Below are positions 54,199 through 63,974 of a DNA stretch of 64,000 bases, in pieces. The notes below the pieces were generated by a model that had not been told where the DNA came from, did no database searches, and saw only the letters and a program-made list of their open reading frames with translations. Within the stretch, counting starts at the first letter, position 1, and each line of letters begins with the position of its first letter. This DNA comes from Rhizobiaceae bacterium (GTDB lineage Bacteria; Pseudomonadota; Alphaproteobacteria; Rhizobiales; Rhizobiaceae): NCBI GenBank assembly GCA_019635775.1, contig JAHBYU010000004.1, positions 186,001 through 250,000 of the forward strand, given 5' to 3'. The translations under genes were made by a program, and so were the position numbers.

Positions 54199-55688
54199 GA
54201 AAGGTCCGCCATCAGGTCGCGGTTGCGATCGTAGAGTTCGCGGAAGATCCGGTACTGCCGCGCATAGACGGCGCCGTTCCTGCGCTCGGACACTATCCGG
54301 CGCGCTTCGGGGTTCCAGGCCGAGATATCCTTCTTTTTCACGTCACCGACGGCGAGAGCGGCAAGGAAGGCGTCGCCATAGCTTGCGCCGACCGTCTTGG
54401 CGCAGACCGTCTGCGCCATGCGAGATATGTCCGAGGTGGCCTGCGACCAGATTTTGTTCTTGGTGCCGCCGCCGACGGCGAGAAGCTTCCTGGGAACTTC
54501 GCCGATCTCGCGATAGGTGTCGATGATATGGGTCGTGCCGCAGGCGATGCCTTCCAGAAGCGCGCGGTAGAGGTCGCCACGCGTGTGGGTGAGGTTCAAA
54601 CCGAAGATCACGCCTTTCGCGTCGGAGTCGTGGATGGGCGTGCGCTCGCCCGAGAAGTACGGAAGCATCACCAGCCCGTTCGCGCCGGGAGGAGAGCGCC
54701 CGGCTTCAGCCGCCAGCTTCGGGAAGGCACTTGCGGTTTCCAGGTCGCGCCCGGCGACGTCGCGGAACCAGTGGGTCAGCGTGCCGCTGGTGGCCAGCCC
54801 CGCCATCGAGGCATGCTCGCCTGGAAACAGCCACGGCGCATACCAGAGCCGCTTATCGGCGATGCGCTTTTTCGAGAGCATGATGGTGAAGATGGTGGAG
54901 CCGTACATGATCATCATGTCGCCGGATCTGACCACGCCCACCGAAAGCGCTTCGGACCCTGCGTCGATCGTGCCGGCGATCACGGGCGTGCCTTTAGCCA
55001 GCCCAGTCGCGCGTCCAGCGGCGGCCGTGACGTGCCCGGCAATGTCGGTGGTCCACATCACCTTGGGCAGGCGTTCGGGCTCGATAATGCCCGGCGCCAG
55101 TTCCGTGCTCCAGCCCTGGCGGTCGATGAGATAGAAGGGCGAGAAGTTGGCGGCCGAATAGTGGTCGATGACGCATTCGCCGGTCAGCTTCTGCACCAGA
55201 TATGTGGTCGAGGTGACGATCTTCGCGGCCTTGTCGAAGATGTCGCGCCTGTTCTTCTTGAGCCACAGGATTTTGGGGCCGACGGATTGCGAGGTCAGCG
55301 CATTGCCGCAGAGGTGGAGTATGCGCTCCTTGCCGATGGCGGCGTCCAGTTCCTCGATTTCGCGGGCTGCGCGCGTGTCGACGCCATAGAGAGCCGCGTT
55401 GCAGAGCGCCTCGCCATTGGCATCGACCGGCAGCATGCAGGGTCCGATGGCGCTGGCGCCAACGGCGCGGATCGTTTCCGGCGCGATGCCGCTTTGCGCC
55501 AGCATCGCGCGGCAGATGAAGGTGAAGTCGCCCCACCAATCCTGTTTCGGACGGTGTTCGGCCCATCCCGGCTGCGGCACCAGCAGCTTGTGCGGGCGTG
55601 ATGCGCTGGTCACGACGCGGCCCTTGTCATCGACGATGACGCCCTTCGATTCGAAGGTTCCGATGTCGATGCCGAGATAATGCCTCAT
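54195..55688 (-). CDS. FGGY-family sugar kinase (xylulokinase-like)
   Basis: 497 residues. N-terminal LGIDIGTFESKGVIVDDKG, substrate/ATP regions GTIDAGSEALSVGVV, MLPYFSGERTPIHDSDAKG and GGGTKNKIWSQATSD. Closest in pattern to XylB, but the exact sugar cannot be read from sequence. Overlaps M42 and SIS genes. Confidence 0.9.
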   Translation of the reverse strand: MRHYLGIDIGTFESKGVIVDDKGRVVTSASRPHKLLVPQPGWAEHRPKQDWWGDFTFICRAMLAQSGIAPETIRAVGASAIGPCMLPVDANGEALCNAALYGVDTRAAREIEELDAAIGKERILHLCGNALTSQSVGPKILWLKKNRRDIFDKAAKIVTSTTYLVQKLTGECVIDHYSAANFSPFYLIDRQGWSTELAPGIIEPERLPKVMWTTDIAGHVTAAAGRATGLAKGTPVIAGTIDAGSEALSVGVVRSGDMMIMYGSTIFTIMLSKKRIADKRLWYAPWLFPGEHASMAGLATSGTLTHWFRDVAGRDLETASAFPKLAAEAGRSPPGANGLVMLPYFSGERTPIHDSDAKGVIFGLNLTHTRGDLYRALLEGIACGTTHIIDTYREIGEVPRKLLAVGGGTKNKIWSQATSDISRMAQTVCAKTVGASYGDAFLAALAVGDVKKKDISAWNPEARRIVSERRNGAVYARQYRIFRELYDRNRDLMADLS

Positions 55689-56815
55689 TCGTAGTCGTCC
55701 CGGTCGAGGCTGAAGCTCTCGTCGATCCGACTGATCGCCTCAACGAGAAGCGCAGCGAGCCCCTCGAGGTCGGCAAGGTCGCAGACCTCGAGCGAAGAAT
55801 GCGAATAGCGCATCGGGAAACCCACATCGATGGAGGCGACGCCGCCGCCGACGAGCTGGACATAGGAGGAGTCGGTGAGCGCCCCGACATGGGCGCTTCG
55901 TTGCAGGGGAATGTCCATGCTGCGCGCCGATTGCTCGAAAAGGGAGACGAGCGCGGGATGCGGGATGGTTCCGTTCAGCGTTCCGCGTCCGTGGAAGGAA
56001 TACATGCTCATCGCAGGTCCGCCTCCAAGCTTCACGTCTCCGCGATAGGCCATGTCCGGCGTGTCCGTCGCCAACAGCAGGTCCAACTGGATGGCGATGT
56101 CAGGCTGAAGCAACTGGGCGGCGGTCAGCGCGCCGCGCAGGTTGAACTCCTCCTGGACCGAGAAGACGAAATGCACAGTCGGTCTGGCCGGTCGATCGAG
56201 GATTTGTCGCGCAGCTTCGACGATCACCGCGCAGCCCGCGCGGTCATCGACCGAGGTACCGGCGATGCGGTCCCCGGAAAGCGCGAGCCAGTGCGGCCGG
56301 TAGACTACGGGCGAGCCGATATCGACGCCTGCTGCAAGCGCTTCCCCGGCGCTTGCGAAGCCTGCGTCTATGTAGAGGTCCTGATAGGGCACGACCTTGT
56401 ACTTTTCATCCGGCGTGGTCGCGTGGTGGCTCTTGTTGGCGATGATGCCGCGACGGTCGCGGCCGGGCGCGACGCAGATCAGCACCTCCTGCGAGGCAAG
56501 GGCACGTTCCGGCACGCCGCCCAGGCGCTCGATGCGCAGGAAGCCGTTGGGTTCGATCTTGCGAACGATGAAGCCCAGTTGATCCATGTGTGTGAACAGC
56601 ATGACCGACGGCGCGTCAGAGTCGCCATCGAGGGTCGCGATCAGGTTGCCGAGCCCGTCGGTACGCGTGACAAGCCCAAGCTCCTGCATGCGCGCGGCAA
56701 GATATTTGCGCACGCGCCCTTCATATCCCGAAAGACCGGGAATGAGCATGAGGTCGCACAGAAGCGACCGGATGCGCTCCCGCTCTTCGCTGTCGAATGA
56801 CGCTGCCTCGCTCAT
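55685..56815 (-). CDS. M42-family metallopeptidase (SgcX/FrvX-like)
   Basis: 376 residues from the ATG at 56815, which overlaps the BtpA gene. Dinuclear metal site pattern of M42: His76 and Asp78 (FTHMDQLGF), Asp in TSVDDRAGCAV, catalytic Glu-Glu in FSVQEEFNLRGA, and a late SHSSLEV histidine. Annotated relatives include aminopeptidases and the SgcX/FrvX proteins of sugar operons, once called endoglucanases. In a sugar locus it may act on a glyco- or amide-linked substrate. Confidence 0.88.
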   Translation of the reverse strand: MSEAASFDSEERERIRSLLCDLMLIPGLSGYEGRVRKYLAARMQELGLVTRTDGLGNLIATLDGDSDAPSVMLFTHMDQLGFIVRKIEPNGFLRIERLGGVPERALASQEVLICVAPGRDRRGIIANKSHHATTPDEKYKVVPYQDLYIDAGFASAGEALAAGVDIGSPVVYRPHWLALSGDRIAGTSVDDRAGCAVIVEAARQILDRPARPTVHFVFSVQEEFNLRGALTAAQLLQPDIAIQLDLLLATDTPDMAYRGDVKLGGGPAMSMYSFHGRGTLNGTIPHPALVSLFEQSARSMDIPLQRSAHVGALTDSSYVQLVGGGVASIDVGFPMRYSHSSLEVCDLADLEGLAALLVEAISRIDESFSLDRDDYE

Positions 56816-57624
56816 GACCCGCGTGCCGCCCGTGCCAGTCTCATGAACTCCGCCGCGCGTTCCGGATCGACGGCGTTCCACGTGTTGCCGTCGACCTTGA
56901 GCGACGAGCCCACGATACAGCCATCCGCAAGGCGCAGGACATCGGCAACTGTGGCATGCTTGACGCCGGTGTTGGCGAGGACCGGCGTATCCGGCAGAAC
57001 CTTCTTGACCGCTTCCAGATCGCTCAGCGCGGCGGCTTCACCGGTAATCTGTCCCGAAACCAGGATTGCGTCGGGAATACTGGAGAACACGGCGCTGCGT
57101 GCACGGTCGGGCAGGCTGCGCTGGTCGAGCGAGTGCGCAAATTCCGCCGAGACGTTGTACAGCAATGCCAGGTCCTGCCGATGCAGCCGGTCGCGGTAGC
57201 GCATCGCCTTGCCTGCATCAGGCGTCCATGGACCCATGTCGGAGGCGTAGGTGCCGGTGAATATCTCACGCACGAAGGCCGCGCCGGTTCCGGCCGCGAG
57301 CGCAATCGAAGACATAGGGTCCCACAGGACGTTGACGCCAAACGGTATCGTTATCCTGTCGCGCACGCGGCCGATGGCGTAGGCCATGGTAGCCGTCGAT
57401 GCGGTGTCCACCGCGAACTCATAGGGGCGGTCGTTTTCGTTGCCGAACATGATGGCGTCGAAACCGGCCTTCTGCAGCGCATCGATGTCTTTCGCGATGC
57501 CGTCTATAAGGCTCTCCAGCCCGCCTTGCGCATCATAGAGCGGTGAGCCCGGCAGTGCCCCGAAGTGAACCATGCCGATCACGGGCTTGCGCGCGCCAAA
57601 TACGCGCCTGAATTTGTGAGTCAC
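56812..57624 (-). CDS. BtpA/SgcQ-family TIM-barrel protein
   Basis: 270 residues from GTG at 57624 with GGAGG upstream. Features KPVIGMVHFGALPGSPLYD, DALQKAGFDAIMFGNENDRPY, and GSSLKVDGNTWNAVDPERAAEF are typical of the BtpA/SgcQ family. BtpA affects photosystem I in cyanobacteria; SgcQ is encoded in the cryptic E. coli sgc sugar operon; the reaction is not established. First gene of the minus operon. Confidence 0.88.
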   Translation of the reverse strand: MTHKFRRVFGARKPVIGMVHFGALPGSPLYDAQGGLESLIDGIAKDIDALQKAGFDAIMFGNENDRPYEFAVDTASTATMAYAIGRVRDRITIPFGVNVLWDPMSSIALAAGTGAAFVREIFTGTYASDMGPWTPDAGKAMRYRDRLHRQDLALLYNVSAEFAHSLDQRSLPDRARSAVFSSIPDAILVSGQITGEAAALSDLEAVKKVLPDTPVLANTGVKHATVADVLRLADGCIVGSSLKVDGNTWNAVDPERAAEFMRLARAARGS

Positions 57625-57717
57625 ATTTCCTCCGGTCGTGCTTCCAGCAACGCTTTCGTTGTCGCGATGATGATTAGCAATCGTCCGCAGCCCTGCCAAC
57701 TGCCGAGCTGACCGAGA

Positions 57718-58644
57718 TTAGCTTCGCAGTCTGCGGGAAACCGGGTCCCGGGCGGTGACGATGATGAGCAGCCCGGCGAATGTTATCAGCGCACCGACCG
57801 CGATGCTCGGCGGTGCCCAGCCATGACCGAGAAGGATCTCTATGACAATGACGAAGCTTGGGATGAGATACGCATAGGGAAAGATCTTAGCCGCGGGCAG
57901 GTGCATCGAGGCGTATTGGAGCAGCAGGAACGAAATGGCGGTCGCCCCCACAACCAGATAGGCGATCGTGGTCCAGACCGTCCAGCTCAGGCTCCTCCAG
58001 TCCGTCTGGCCGAATTCCGGGATCGCAAGTGGCACGAGGCAAATCGTGCACCCGATCAGAGTCCAGACCGTAAATTCGAAGGTGCTCTCGCCCCTGCTGA
58101 GAAGCCGAACCAGCGGCGCGTAAACCGCCTGGCAAACGCAGCCGATGAAGAACAGCATCTCGCCTGTCCCGACATGAAACTGCATCATCCGCGCCGGATC
58201 ACCCCGGAAGATGACCCAGAGCGCCCCTGCGGCGGCGACAATCAATCCGAACCAGACTATGGCGCGCGTTCGCTGGCCTAGCAGCACGATGCCGAAGACC
58301 GCCGTCATGAAGGGGATAAGGGTAAACACCGCGCTGGTCGAAACAGGATCGGTGATCCGAAGCGCCAGGAACATCATGACGAAGTAGACGGCCATGAGCG
58401 CACCCAGCAGGAGAAAGCGCCACGGTTGCCGTGGCAGCTTGAGCCTGCCGCCAGCAGCCTTGAACAGTCCGGCCATCAGAACACTTGCCGCCACGAAGCG
58501 AACAGCATTGAGCGTTGCAACAGGCAAGTGGGGAGCCGCGAGAGCACCGGCCGAGAACGAACCGGCTATGATAAGCGCATATCCGAGCATGCCGACATGC
58601 GCCAGAAGTACGGTTCGCGGCGTTTGTAGCGCGCCTGTCGGCAT
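57718..58644 (-). CDS. EamA/DMT-family transporter
   Basis: 308 residues, about ten membrane helices in two EamA repeats (residues about 14-140 and 155-290). Such exporters or importers move metabolites across the inner membrane; substrate unknown. Divergent from the malonate genes with a shared 161-bp region, so it may move malonate or a related acid; no MatC-type transporter is present. Confidence 0.88.
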   Translation of the reverse strand: MPTGALQTPRTVLLAHVGMLGYALIIAGSFSAGALAAPHLPVATLNAVRFVAASVLMAGLFKAAGGRLKLPRQPWRFLLLGALMAVYFVMMFLALRITDPVSTSAVFTLIPFMTAVFGIVLLGQRTRAIVWFGLIVAAAGALWVIFRGDPARMMQFHVGTGEMLFFIGCVCQAVYAPLVRLLSRGESTFEFTVWTLIGCTICLVPLAIPEFGQTDWRSLSWTVWTTIAYLVVGATAISFLLLQYASMHLPAAKIFPYAYLIPSFVIVIEILLGHGWAPPSIAVGALITFAGLLIIVTARDPVSRRLRS

Positions 58645-58720
58645 GTTCTGTCTTCCTCGCGAGGCTCGAACTTACCGCGTAGAACGCGTGCCTTGCATAG
58701 CTTATTTTATGGATATACAG

Positions 58721-58738
58721 TCCATTATATGGATATTT
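58721..58738. promoter_or_regulatory. Candidate operator shared by mat and hyu promoters (copy 1)
   Basis: TCCATTATATGGATATTT, containing the perfect inverted repeat TCCAT-TAT-ATGGA, in an AT-rich patch between the transporter and matA. An upstream overlapping TGGA-N7-TCCA repeat (58709-58723) is also visible. The same TCC-N7-GGATATTT pattern precedes hyuA. Confidence 0.55.
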
Positions 58739-58805
58739 ATCTGAACGACAACGGCCTGTTTCCGGGCGTTTAGGGCGGATTGGATTTCGGGTGGAGCGAA
58801 CGAAG

Positions 58806-60143
58806 ATGTCCTTTCTCGGCGACATGCTGTCAGCCATCGCCGAGCGCGGAAAGGCGCTCGTCGACTTTACGGCGATCCCTCAGGCAGCGACACCAGTGGA
58901 GCAGGTCGCGGCACTTTGCAGAAGTCTGCTAAGCTCGCGCGGCGAGGCAGGCGCGTTGGCTACCGCTACCGAGGTGTTCGAGCGCTACCGCAAACTGGAC
59001 GGTTCGCAGCGTCAGATGTTCTTCCGTGTGTTGCTGGACGAGTTCGGTCCGGACATGGAACCGCTCCTCACGGCTGCCCGCGCCTTTGTCTCGTCGCCCG
59101 ACGATCGGGCCGCGGAGACATTGCATCACCTGTCCGAACCGAGACGACAGAATCTCTTTCGCCTGCTGAACCAGTCCACGCACGGAACCGCCGAACTGAT
59201 TGGCATGCGCGCCGACCTGCTGGCGATGCTGCCTGACGATCCAGGCCTGCGTCCGGTGGACAGGGACTTCCAGCATCTGTTCCGCTCGTGGTTCAATCGC
59301 GGCTTTCTCGAACTGAGGCGTATCGACTGGGAGACGCCGGCTGTAATCCTCGAAAGGATCATACGTTACGAGGCCGTGCACGAGATCAAGGACTGGGAGG
59401 ATCTGCGGCGGCGCATCGACCCTGCGGACCGGCGGCTTTACGCCTTTTTTCACCCGCGCCTGCGCGACGAGCCATTGATCTTTGTCGAGGTGGCGCTGGC
59501 CCGGGACATGGTGGGCTCGATCGCTTCCATCCTGAACCCCGAGCGCGAGATCATCGGCACGGATCAGGCACAGACCGCCGTCTTCTATTCCATATCGGAC
59601 TGCCAGCCGGGACTGCGCGGAATTTCCTTCGGCAACTTCCTGATCAAGCAAGTCGTTCAGGAACTGCGGGCCGAACTTCCGAAGCTGCAGAAGTTCGTCA
59701 CGCTGTCGCCCGTGCCGCTATTTGCTCGCTGGCTTGGCCGGCAGCCGATCGACAAACTCGGCCTCGATGCCTTGTCGCAGCCGAACTGGTGGTTGGAACC
59801 CGACGCGGCGGAAGCGATCGAGCAGAAACTGCCGGCACTGGCTGCCCTCTATCTGACCGAACTGCGCGATTCGACCGGCAGGCTGCTTGATCCCGTCGCG
59901 CGTTTCCATCTCGGCAACGGTGCGCGACTGGAAAGGATCAACTGGCTCGCCAACACCAGCAGCGCCGGCATGGCCTCTTCGCATGGCATCATGGTCAATT
60001 ATCTCTACAAGCTTGACGAAATCGAGCGCAATCACGAGGCCTACGCATCCGGTCATCCAGTGGCGGCCGCCGGGCCTGTGCGTCGACTTGCGAACCAGGG
60101 AACGCGCTTGCTGGAGCAAGGCACTACAGACGAGGGGAAATGA
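58806..60143 (+). CDS. matA: Malonyl-CoA decarboxylase
   Basis: Converts malonyl-CoA to acetyl-CoA and CO2. 445 residues from ATG at 58806, which has GGAG 8 nt upstream; a GTG at 58791 is an alternative. MCD family features include the N-terminal helical domain and C-terminal catalytic region (FFHPRLRDEPLIFVEVAL; NPEREIIGTDQAQTAVFYS; ASSHGIMVNYLYKL). Overlaps matB by 4 nt, the usual rhizobial matAB order. Confidence 0.95.
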   Translation: MSFLGDMLSAIAERGKALVDFTAIPQAATPVEQVAALCRSLLSSRGEAGALATATEVFERYRKLDGSQRQMFFRVLLDEFGPDMEPLLTAARAFVSSPDDRAAETLHHLSEPRRQNLFRLLNQSTHGTAELIGMRADLLAMLPDDPGLRPVDRDFQHLFRSWFNRGFLELRRIDWETPAVILERIIRYEAVHEIKDWEDLRRRIDPADRRLYAFFHPRLRDEPLIFVEVALARDMVGSIASILNPEREIIGTDQAQTAVFYSISDCQPGLRGISFGNFLIKQVVQELRAELPKLQKFVTLSPVPLFARWLGRQPIDKLGLDALSQPNWWLEPDAAEAIEQKLPALAALYLTELRDSTGRLLDPVARFHLGNGARLERINWLANTSSAGMASSHGIMVNYLYKLDEIERNHEAYASGHPVAAAGPVRRLANQGTRLLEQGTTDEGK

Positions 60144-61657
60144 GAATGGGCAACTTGTTCACTACGGTCGCGGAACGCATCACCGATCCCGCGCGTCCGT
60201 TCCTGCGGGACAGCGCCGGAAACGTTTTCAGCTATGGCGACATGATTGCGGCCTCGGGGCATTACGGCAACGCTATTCTGTCGTTTGGCGTGAAGCCGGG
60301 CGATCGCGTAGCCGTGCAGACCGGCAAGCATGTCGACAGTGTTTGGCTTTATCTCGCCTGCCTGCGCGCTGGCGCAGTCTATCTGCCGCTGAATCCGGCC
60401 TATACGCCAGCCGAGGTCGACTATTTCGTGTCGGATGCGGAGCCGGCATTGCTGGTCTGCGAGCCGGCCACGCTGGAGACGCTTCGCGCAGGACTGGGTA
60501 AGAAGGCGATCCGCATGGAGACGCTCGATGCTTCCGGCAAGGGGTCTCTGCAGGCGCTGGCCGCAACCATGCTGCCGGAATTCTCCACGGTGGAGCGCGA
60601 TGCGGACGACCTCGCCGCGATCCTCTACACATCCGGCACCACGGGCCGATCGAAAGGCGCGATGATCAGCCACGAGAACCTGCGCTCCAACGCGCTGGCG
60701 CTGGTCGAAATCTGGCATTTTACGGCCGGCGACGTGTTGCTGCATGCGCTGCCGATCTTCCATACGCATGGCCTGTTCGTCGCCATCAACACCGTGATGC
60801 TGTCAGGGTCCTCGATGATCTACCTGCCGAAGTTCGATCTCGACGCGGTGCTCGGCGAGATGCCCTCGGCAACCACGATGATGGGCGTGCCGACCTTCTA
60901 CACCCGTTTATTATCAGACAAGCGGTTTAACCGCGCCGCGGCGAGCCACATGCGCCTTTTCGTTTCAGGCTCGGCACCGTTGTCGGCAGAGACGCATCGC
61001 GCGTTCACGGCACGAACCGGGCACGCGATTCTCGAGCGTTACGGGATGACAGAGACCAACATGATCACGTCCAATCCATATGATGGCGAAAGGCGGCCCG
61101 GCGCGGTCGGATTTCCGCTGCCAGGCGTTTCTGTGCGCATTGCCGAGCCCGACACAGGAAAACCCCTGCCGCAAGGTGGGATCGGCGTCATCGAACTCAA
61201 GGGCCCCAATGTCTTTAAGGGCTATTGGCACATGCCGGAAAAGACGGCACAGGAGTTTCGCCCGGACGGCTGGTTCATTACCGGCGATCTTGGCTACGTC
61301 GATCCCGATGGATATTTCACGATCTCCGGCCGAGCGAAGGATCTGATCATATCGGGTGGATTCAACGTATATCCGGCAGAAGTCGAAAATGCCCTGGATG
61401 CACTTTCCTCTATTGGAGAATCGGCTGTGATTGGCTTGCCCCATGCGGATTTCGGAGAGGCGGTGACCGCAGTTGTTACGCCCCGGCCGGGCATGACTGT
61501 CGATGAAAGCGCTGTTCGTGCCGAGCTTGAGAACGTGTTGGCCAAGTTCAAGATACCGAAGCGCATCCTGATCGCGGATGCGTTGCCGCGAAATGCCATG
61601 GGCAAGGTTCAGAAGAACGCGCTTCGCGAACAATATTCAGGGCTCTACGCGTCCTAG
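60140..61657 (+). CDS. matB: Malonyl-CoA synthetase
   Basis: ATP-dependent ligase of malonate and CoA. 505 residues, AMP-binding signature LYTSGTTGRSKGAMISHENL, ITGDLGYVDPDGYFTISGRAKD, and C-terminal catalytic Lys in PRNAMGKVQKNALR. Translated with matA (ATGA overlap), together making acetyl-CoA from malonate. Confidence 0.94.
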   Translation: MRMGNLFTTVAERITDPARPFLRDSAGNVFSYGDMIAASGHYGNAILSFGVKPGDRVAVQTGKHVDSVWLYLACLRAGAVYLPLNPAYTPAEVDYFVSDAEPALLVCEPATLETLRAGLGKKAIRMETLDASGKGSLQALAATMLPEFSTVERDADDLAAILYTSGTTGRSKGAMISHENLRSNALALVEIWHFTAGDVLLHALPIFHTHGLFVAINTVMLSGSSMIYLPKFDLDAVLGEMPSATTMMGVPTFYTRLLSDKRFNRAAASHMRLFVSGSAPLSAETHRAFTARTGHAILERYGMTETNMITSNPYDGERRPGAVGFPLPGVSVRIAEPDTGKPLPQGGIGVIELKGPNVFKGYWHMPEKTAQEFRPDGWFITGDLGYVDPDGYFTISGRAKDLIISGGFNVYPAEVENALDALSSIGESAVIGLPHADFGEAVTAVVTPRPGMTVDESAVRAELENVLAKFKIPKRILIADALPRNAMGKVQKNALREQYSGLYAS

Positions 61658-61913
61658 GACAGTGCCGCCTGTCGTGCCGTCCCATCCCGTGATGTCGTTC
61701 CTGTGCGTCCGAAGCCCGATTGGTTCGCGGCACCGGACCGGCTTTACGGGCCACTTGGCATCGCGAGCCGGCAGGTGTGTTTTGAATGCCCGGAGACGCC
61801 CCACAACTGGTTTCCATTGATTGGACGAAGTGTCGAAAAAGGACTTGTCACCGGGTTTAGAATATGCGCTAAATGAACGTCGTATCCGTATAGTGGATAT
61901 TTGGAGGGTTCAG
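61658..61913 (+). promoter_or_regulatory. Region upstream of hyuA
   Basis: 256 bp with no credible gene. Holds the second TCC-N7-GGATATTT motif at 61885-61902 and the ribosome-binding site of hyuA (GGAGGG at 61902-61907). No clear terminator after matB. Confidence 0.45.
61885..61902. promoter_or_regulatory. Candidate operator shared by mat and hyu promoters (copy 2)
   Basis: TCCGTATAGTGGATATTT, matching the mat copy at 13 of 18 positions including the TCC/GGA arms and the GGATATTT end. It overlaps the ribosome-binding site, so binding could block transcription elongation or initiation. Confidence 0.5.
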
Positions 61914-63974
61914 ATGAATGTCAGGGTAGCCATCGACACCGGCGGAACGTTCACCGATGTGGTGGCGATCAACCAGGGCACCGGTGCGATCACCGCGATC
62001 AAGACGCCGTCTACGCCAAGCGATCCGAGCGTGGGTCTGCTCGACGGGGTCAGAAAGGTTCTGGAAAAGGTCGGCGCCCAGCCTCAAGATCTTGCGATGT
62101 TGCTGCATGGCTCGACCGTTGCCACGAATGCTGTGCTGGAGCACAAGTTTGCCGGTCTTGGGCTGATCGTTACGCGCGGCTTCCGTCACATGATCGAGAT
62201 TGCTCGCCAGTCGGTACCTGACGGCTACGGAAACTCATTCTTCTGGGTCAAGCCGCCGCGTCTGGTGCCGTTGCATCTGGTGCGCGAAGTGCCCGGGCGC
62301 ATGAAGTTCGATGGCCGCGAATTGGAGCCGATCGACGAGGAAGCCACTCTCCAGGCCGTGCGTGAGTTGGTCGAGGACGGCGTGAAGTGCATCGGGGTCT
62401 GCCTGCTTCACTCCTACGCCAACGGCGAGCATGAGCAGCGAATAGGCGAACTGATCGAGAAGAATTTTCCGGGCGTTTTCGTTTCGCTGTCCTCCGTCGT
62501 CCTGCCGGAGTATCGCGAATACGAGCGTGCAATGACCACCTTGGTCGACGTTCTTGTGAAGCCGTATTGCAAGACCTATCTGCAGAGCGCAGCAGACCGA
62601 TTGCGTTCGCAATCGGGAGACATCCCGTTCCTGATCATGCAGTCGAACGGGGGCGTGGTGAAGCATTCGACAGCGGGCGCAAAGCCGGTAACGATGCTGC
62701 TTTCGGGGCCGGCCGCAGGGATCCTCGGCGCGATCCATATGGCCACGCTTGCCGGTTACGACAACATTCTCACGTCGGACGTCGGCGGAACCTCGACGGA
62801 CATCGCCATCATCGAGAAGCAGACCCCGATGTACACGTCGGAGTCCATGATCGAGCACTACCCGGTGAAGACCCCGATGCTCGACATCGTGACCGTAGGC
62901 TCCGGAGGCGGTTCGATCGCGTGGACGGACCCGTATGGAAGCCTTAAGGTCGGCCCACAAAGCGCCGGCGCCGATCCCGGGCCGATCTGCTACGGGCGAG
63001 GCGGCACGCAGCCGACCGTAACCGACGCGGCGATCGTGCTGGGCCGCCTGCCGACGTCGCTGATAGGCGGCGAGATCCAGCTCGACCTCGATGCCGCCCG
63101 CAAGGCCTATGAGGAGCTGGGTCAGCAGCATAATATGAAGCCTGAAGAGGTTGCTGCCGGGGTCCTGGAGATTGCGGCCGTCAACCAGGTGTTCGGCATC
63201 CGCAAGGTGACCACCTCGCGCGGCCGCGATCCGGGCAATTACGCAATGGTTGCCTTCGGCGGCGCAGGCGGTCTTTTCGCAACCGAGGTTGCCGACTTCC
63301 TTGGTATGAAAACGGTCATATCGCCGCCCGATCCGGGCAATCTCTGCGCGCTTGGCCTCCATGTGTCCGATGTGCGCCGCGACTACATTCGCACCATCGT
63401 GAGACGGCAGTCGACTGCGGATATTTCCGAGATCGTCTCGGTCTGGAACGCGCTTGCGGAAGAAGGGCGACGCGACATCCGCGCGGAAGGCATCGCCGAT
63501 TCCGACATCAAGATCGAATATGTCGCCGACGTCCGTTACTTCGGCGAGGGCCATGAAGTGCAGGTCGTCGCCCCGGATGGTTTCTCCGGTGAGGATGCCG
63601 TCGCACATATGTGGAAGGAGTTTCATCGTGTCCACGACGAATCCTTCGGCTTTCACTACGAGGGCGAGCAGGACGTGGAACTGGTGAACTTGCGCGTGCG
63701 TGCCGTGGGTGTCCAGAATCGACCGCAGATCAATGCGACGGAGAATACCGCCCAGCCCGCCAAGCCATTCGGGTCGCGCACCGTCTACTGGAAGGGCGCT
63801 GGCTGGATCGATAGCCCGCTCTATGAACGAACCGAACTGGCGGCCGGTCAGGCTATACCCGGTCCGGCGATCATCCAGGAATACGGCTCGACCGTTGTCG
63901 TGCCCGGCGGGTGGACATGTACCGCAGACCGCTACCGGAATCTCATCCTGACCGCGAGGGAGACGCAGTCGTGA
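61914..63974 (+). CDS. hyuA: Hydantoinase A / N-methylhydantoinase subunit A
   Basis: 686 residues from ATG at 61914 (GGAGGG upstream). ATP-grasp-like acetate/sugar kinase-type fold of the HyuA/5-oxoprolinase/acetone carboxylase family: AIDTGGTFTDVVAINQ (5-20), SNGGVVKHSTA, DVGGTSTDIAII, GSGGGSIAWTDPYG and PICYGRGGTQPTVTDA. Opens N-methylhydantoin, 5-oxoproline or a related lactam with ATP. Next to it HyuB begins. Confidence 0.93.
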   Translation: MNVRVAIDTGGTFTDVVAINQGTGAITAIKTPSTPSDPSVGLLDGVRKVLEKVGAQPQDLAMLLHGSTVATNAVLEHKFAGLGLIVTRGFRHMIEIARQSVPDGYGNSFFWVKPPRLVPLHLVREVPGRMKFDGRELEPIDEEATLQAVRELVEDGVKCIGVCLLHSYANGEHEQRIGELIEKNFPGVFVSLSSVVLPEYREYERAMTTLVDVLVKPYCKTYLQSAADRLRSQSGDIPFLIMQSNGGVVKHSTAGAKPVTMLLSGPAAGILGAIHMATLAGYDNILTSDVGGTSTDIAIIEKQTPMYTSESMIEHYPVKTPMLDIVTVGSGGGSIAWTDPYGSLKVGPQSAGADPGPICYGRGGTQPTVTDAAIVLGRLPTSLIGGEIQLDLDAARKAYEELGQQHNMKPEEVAAGVLEIAAVNQVFGIRKVTTSRGRDPGNYAMVAFGGAGGLFATEVADFLGMKTVISPPDPGNLCALGLHVSDVRRDYIRTIVRRQSTADISEIVSVWNALAEEGRRDIRAEGIADSDIKIEYVADVRYFGEGHEVQVVAPDGFSGEDAVAHMWKEFHRVHDESFGFHYEGEQDVELVNLRVRAVGVQNRPQINATENTAQPAKPFGSRTVYWKGAGWIDSPLYERTELAAGQAIPGPAIIQEYGSTVVVPGGWTCTADRYRNLILTARETQS

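Noticed and set aside
62235..63656. A 473-codon minus-strand open frame
   Set aside because: Fully antisense to hyuA, whose motifs are intact.
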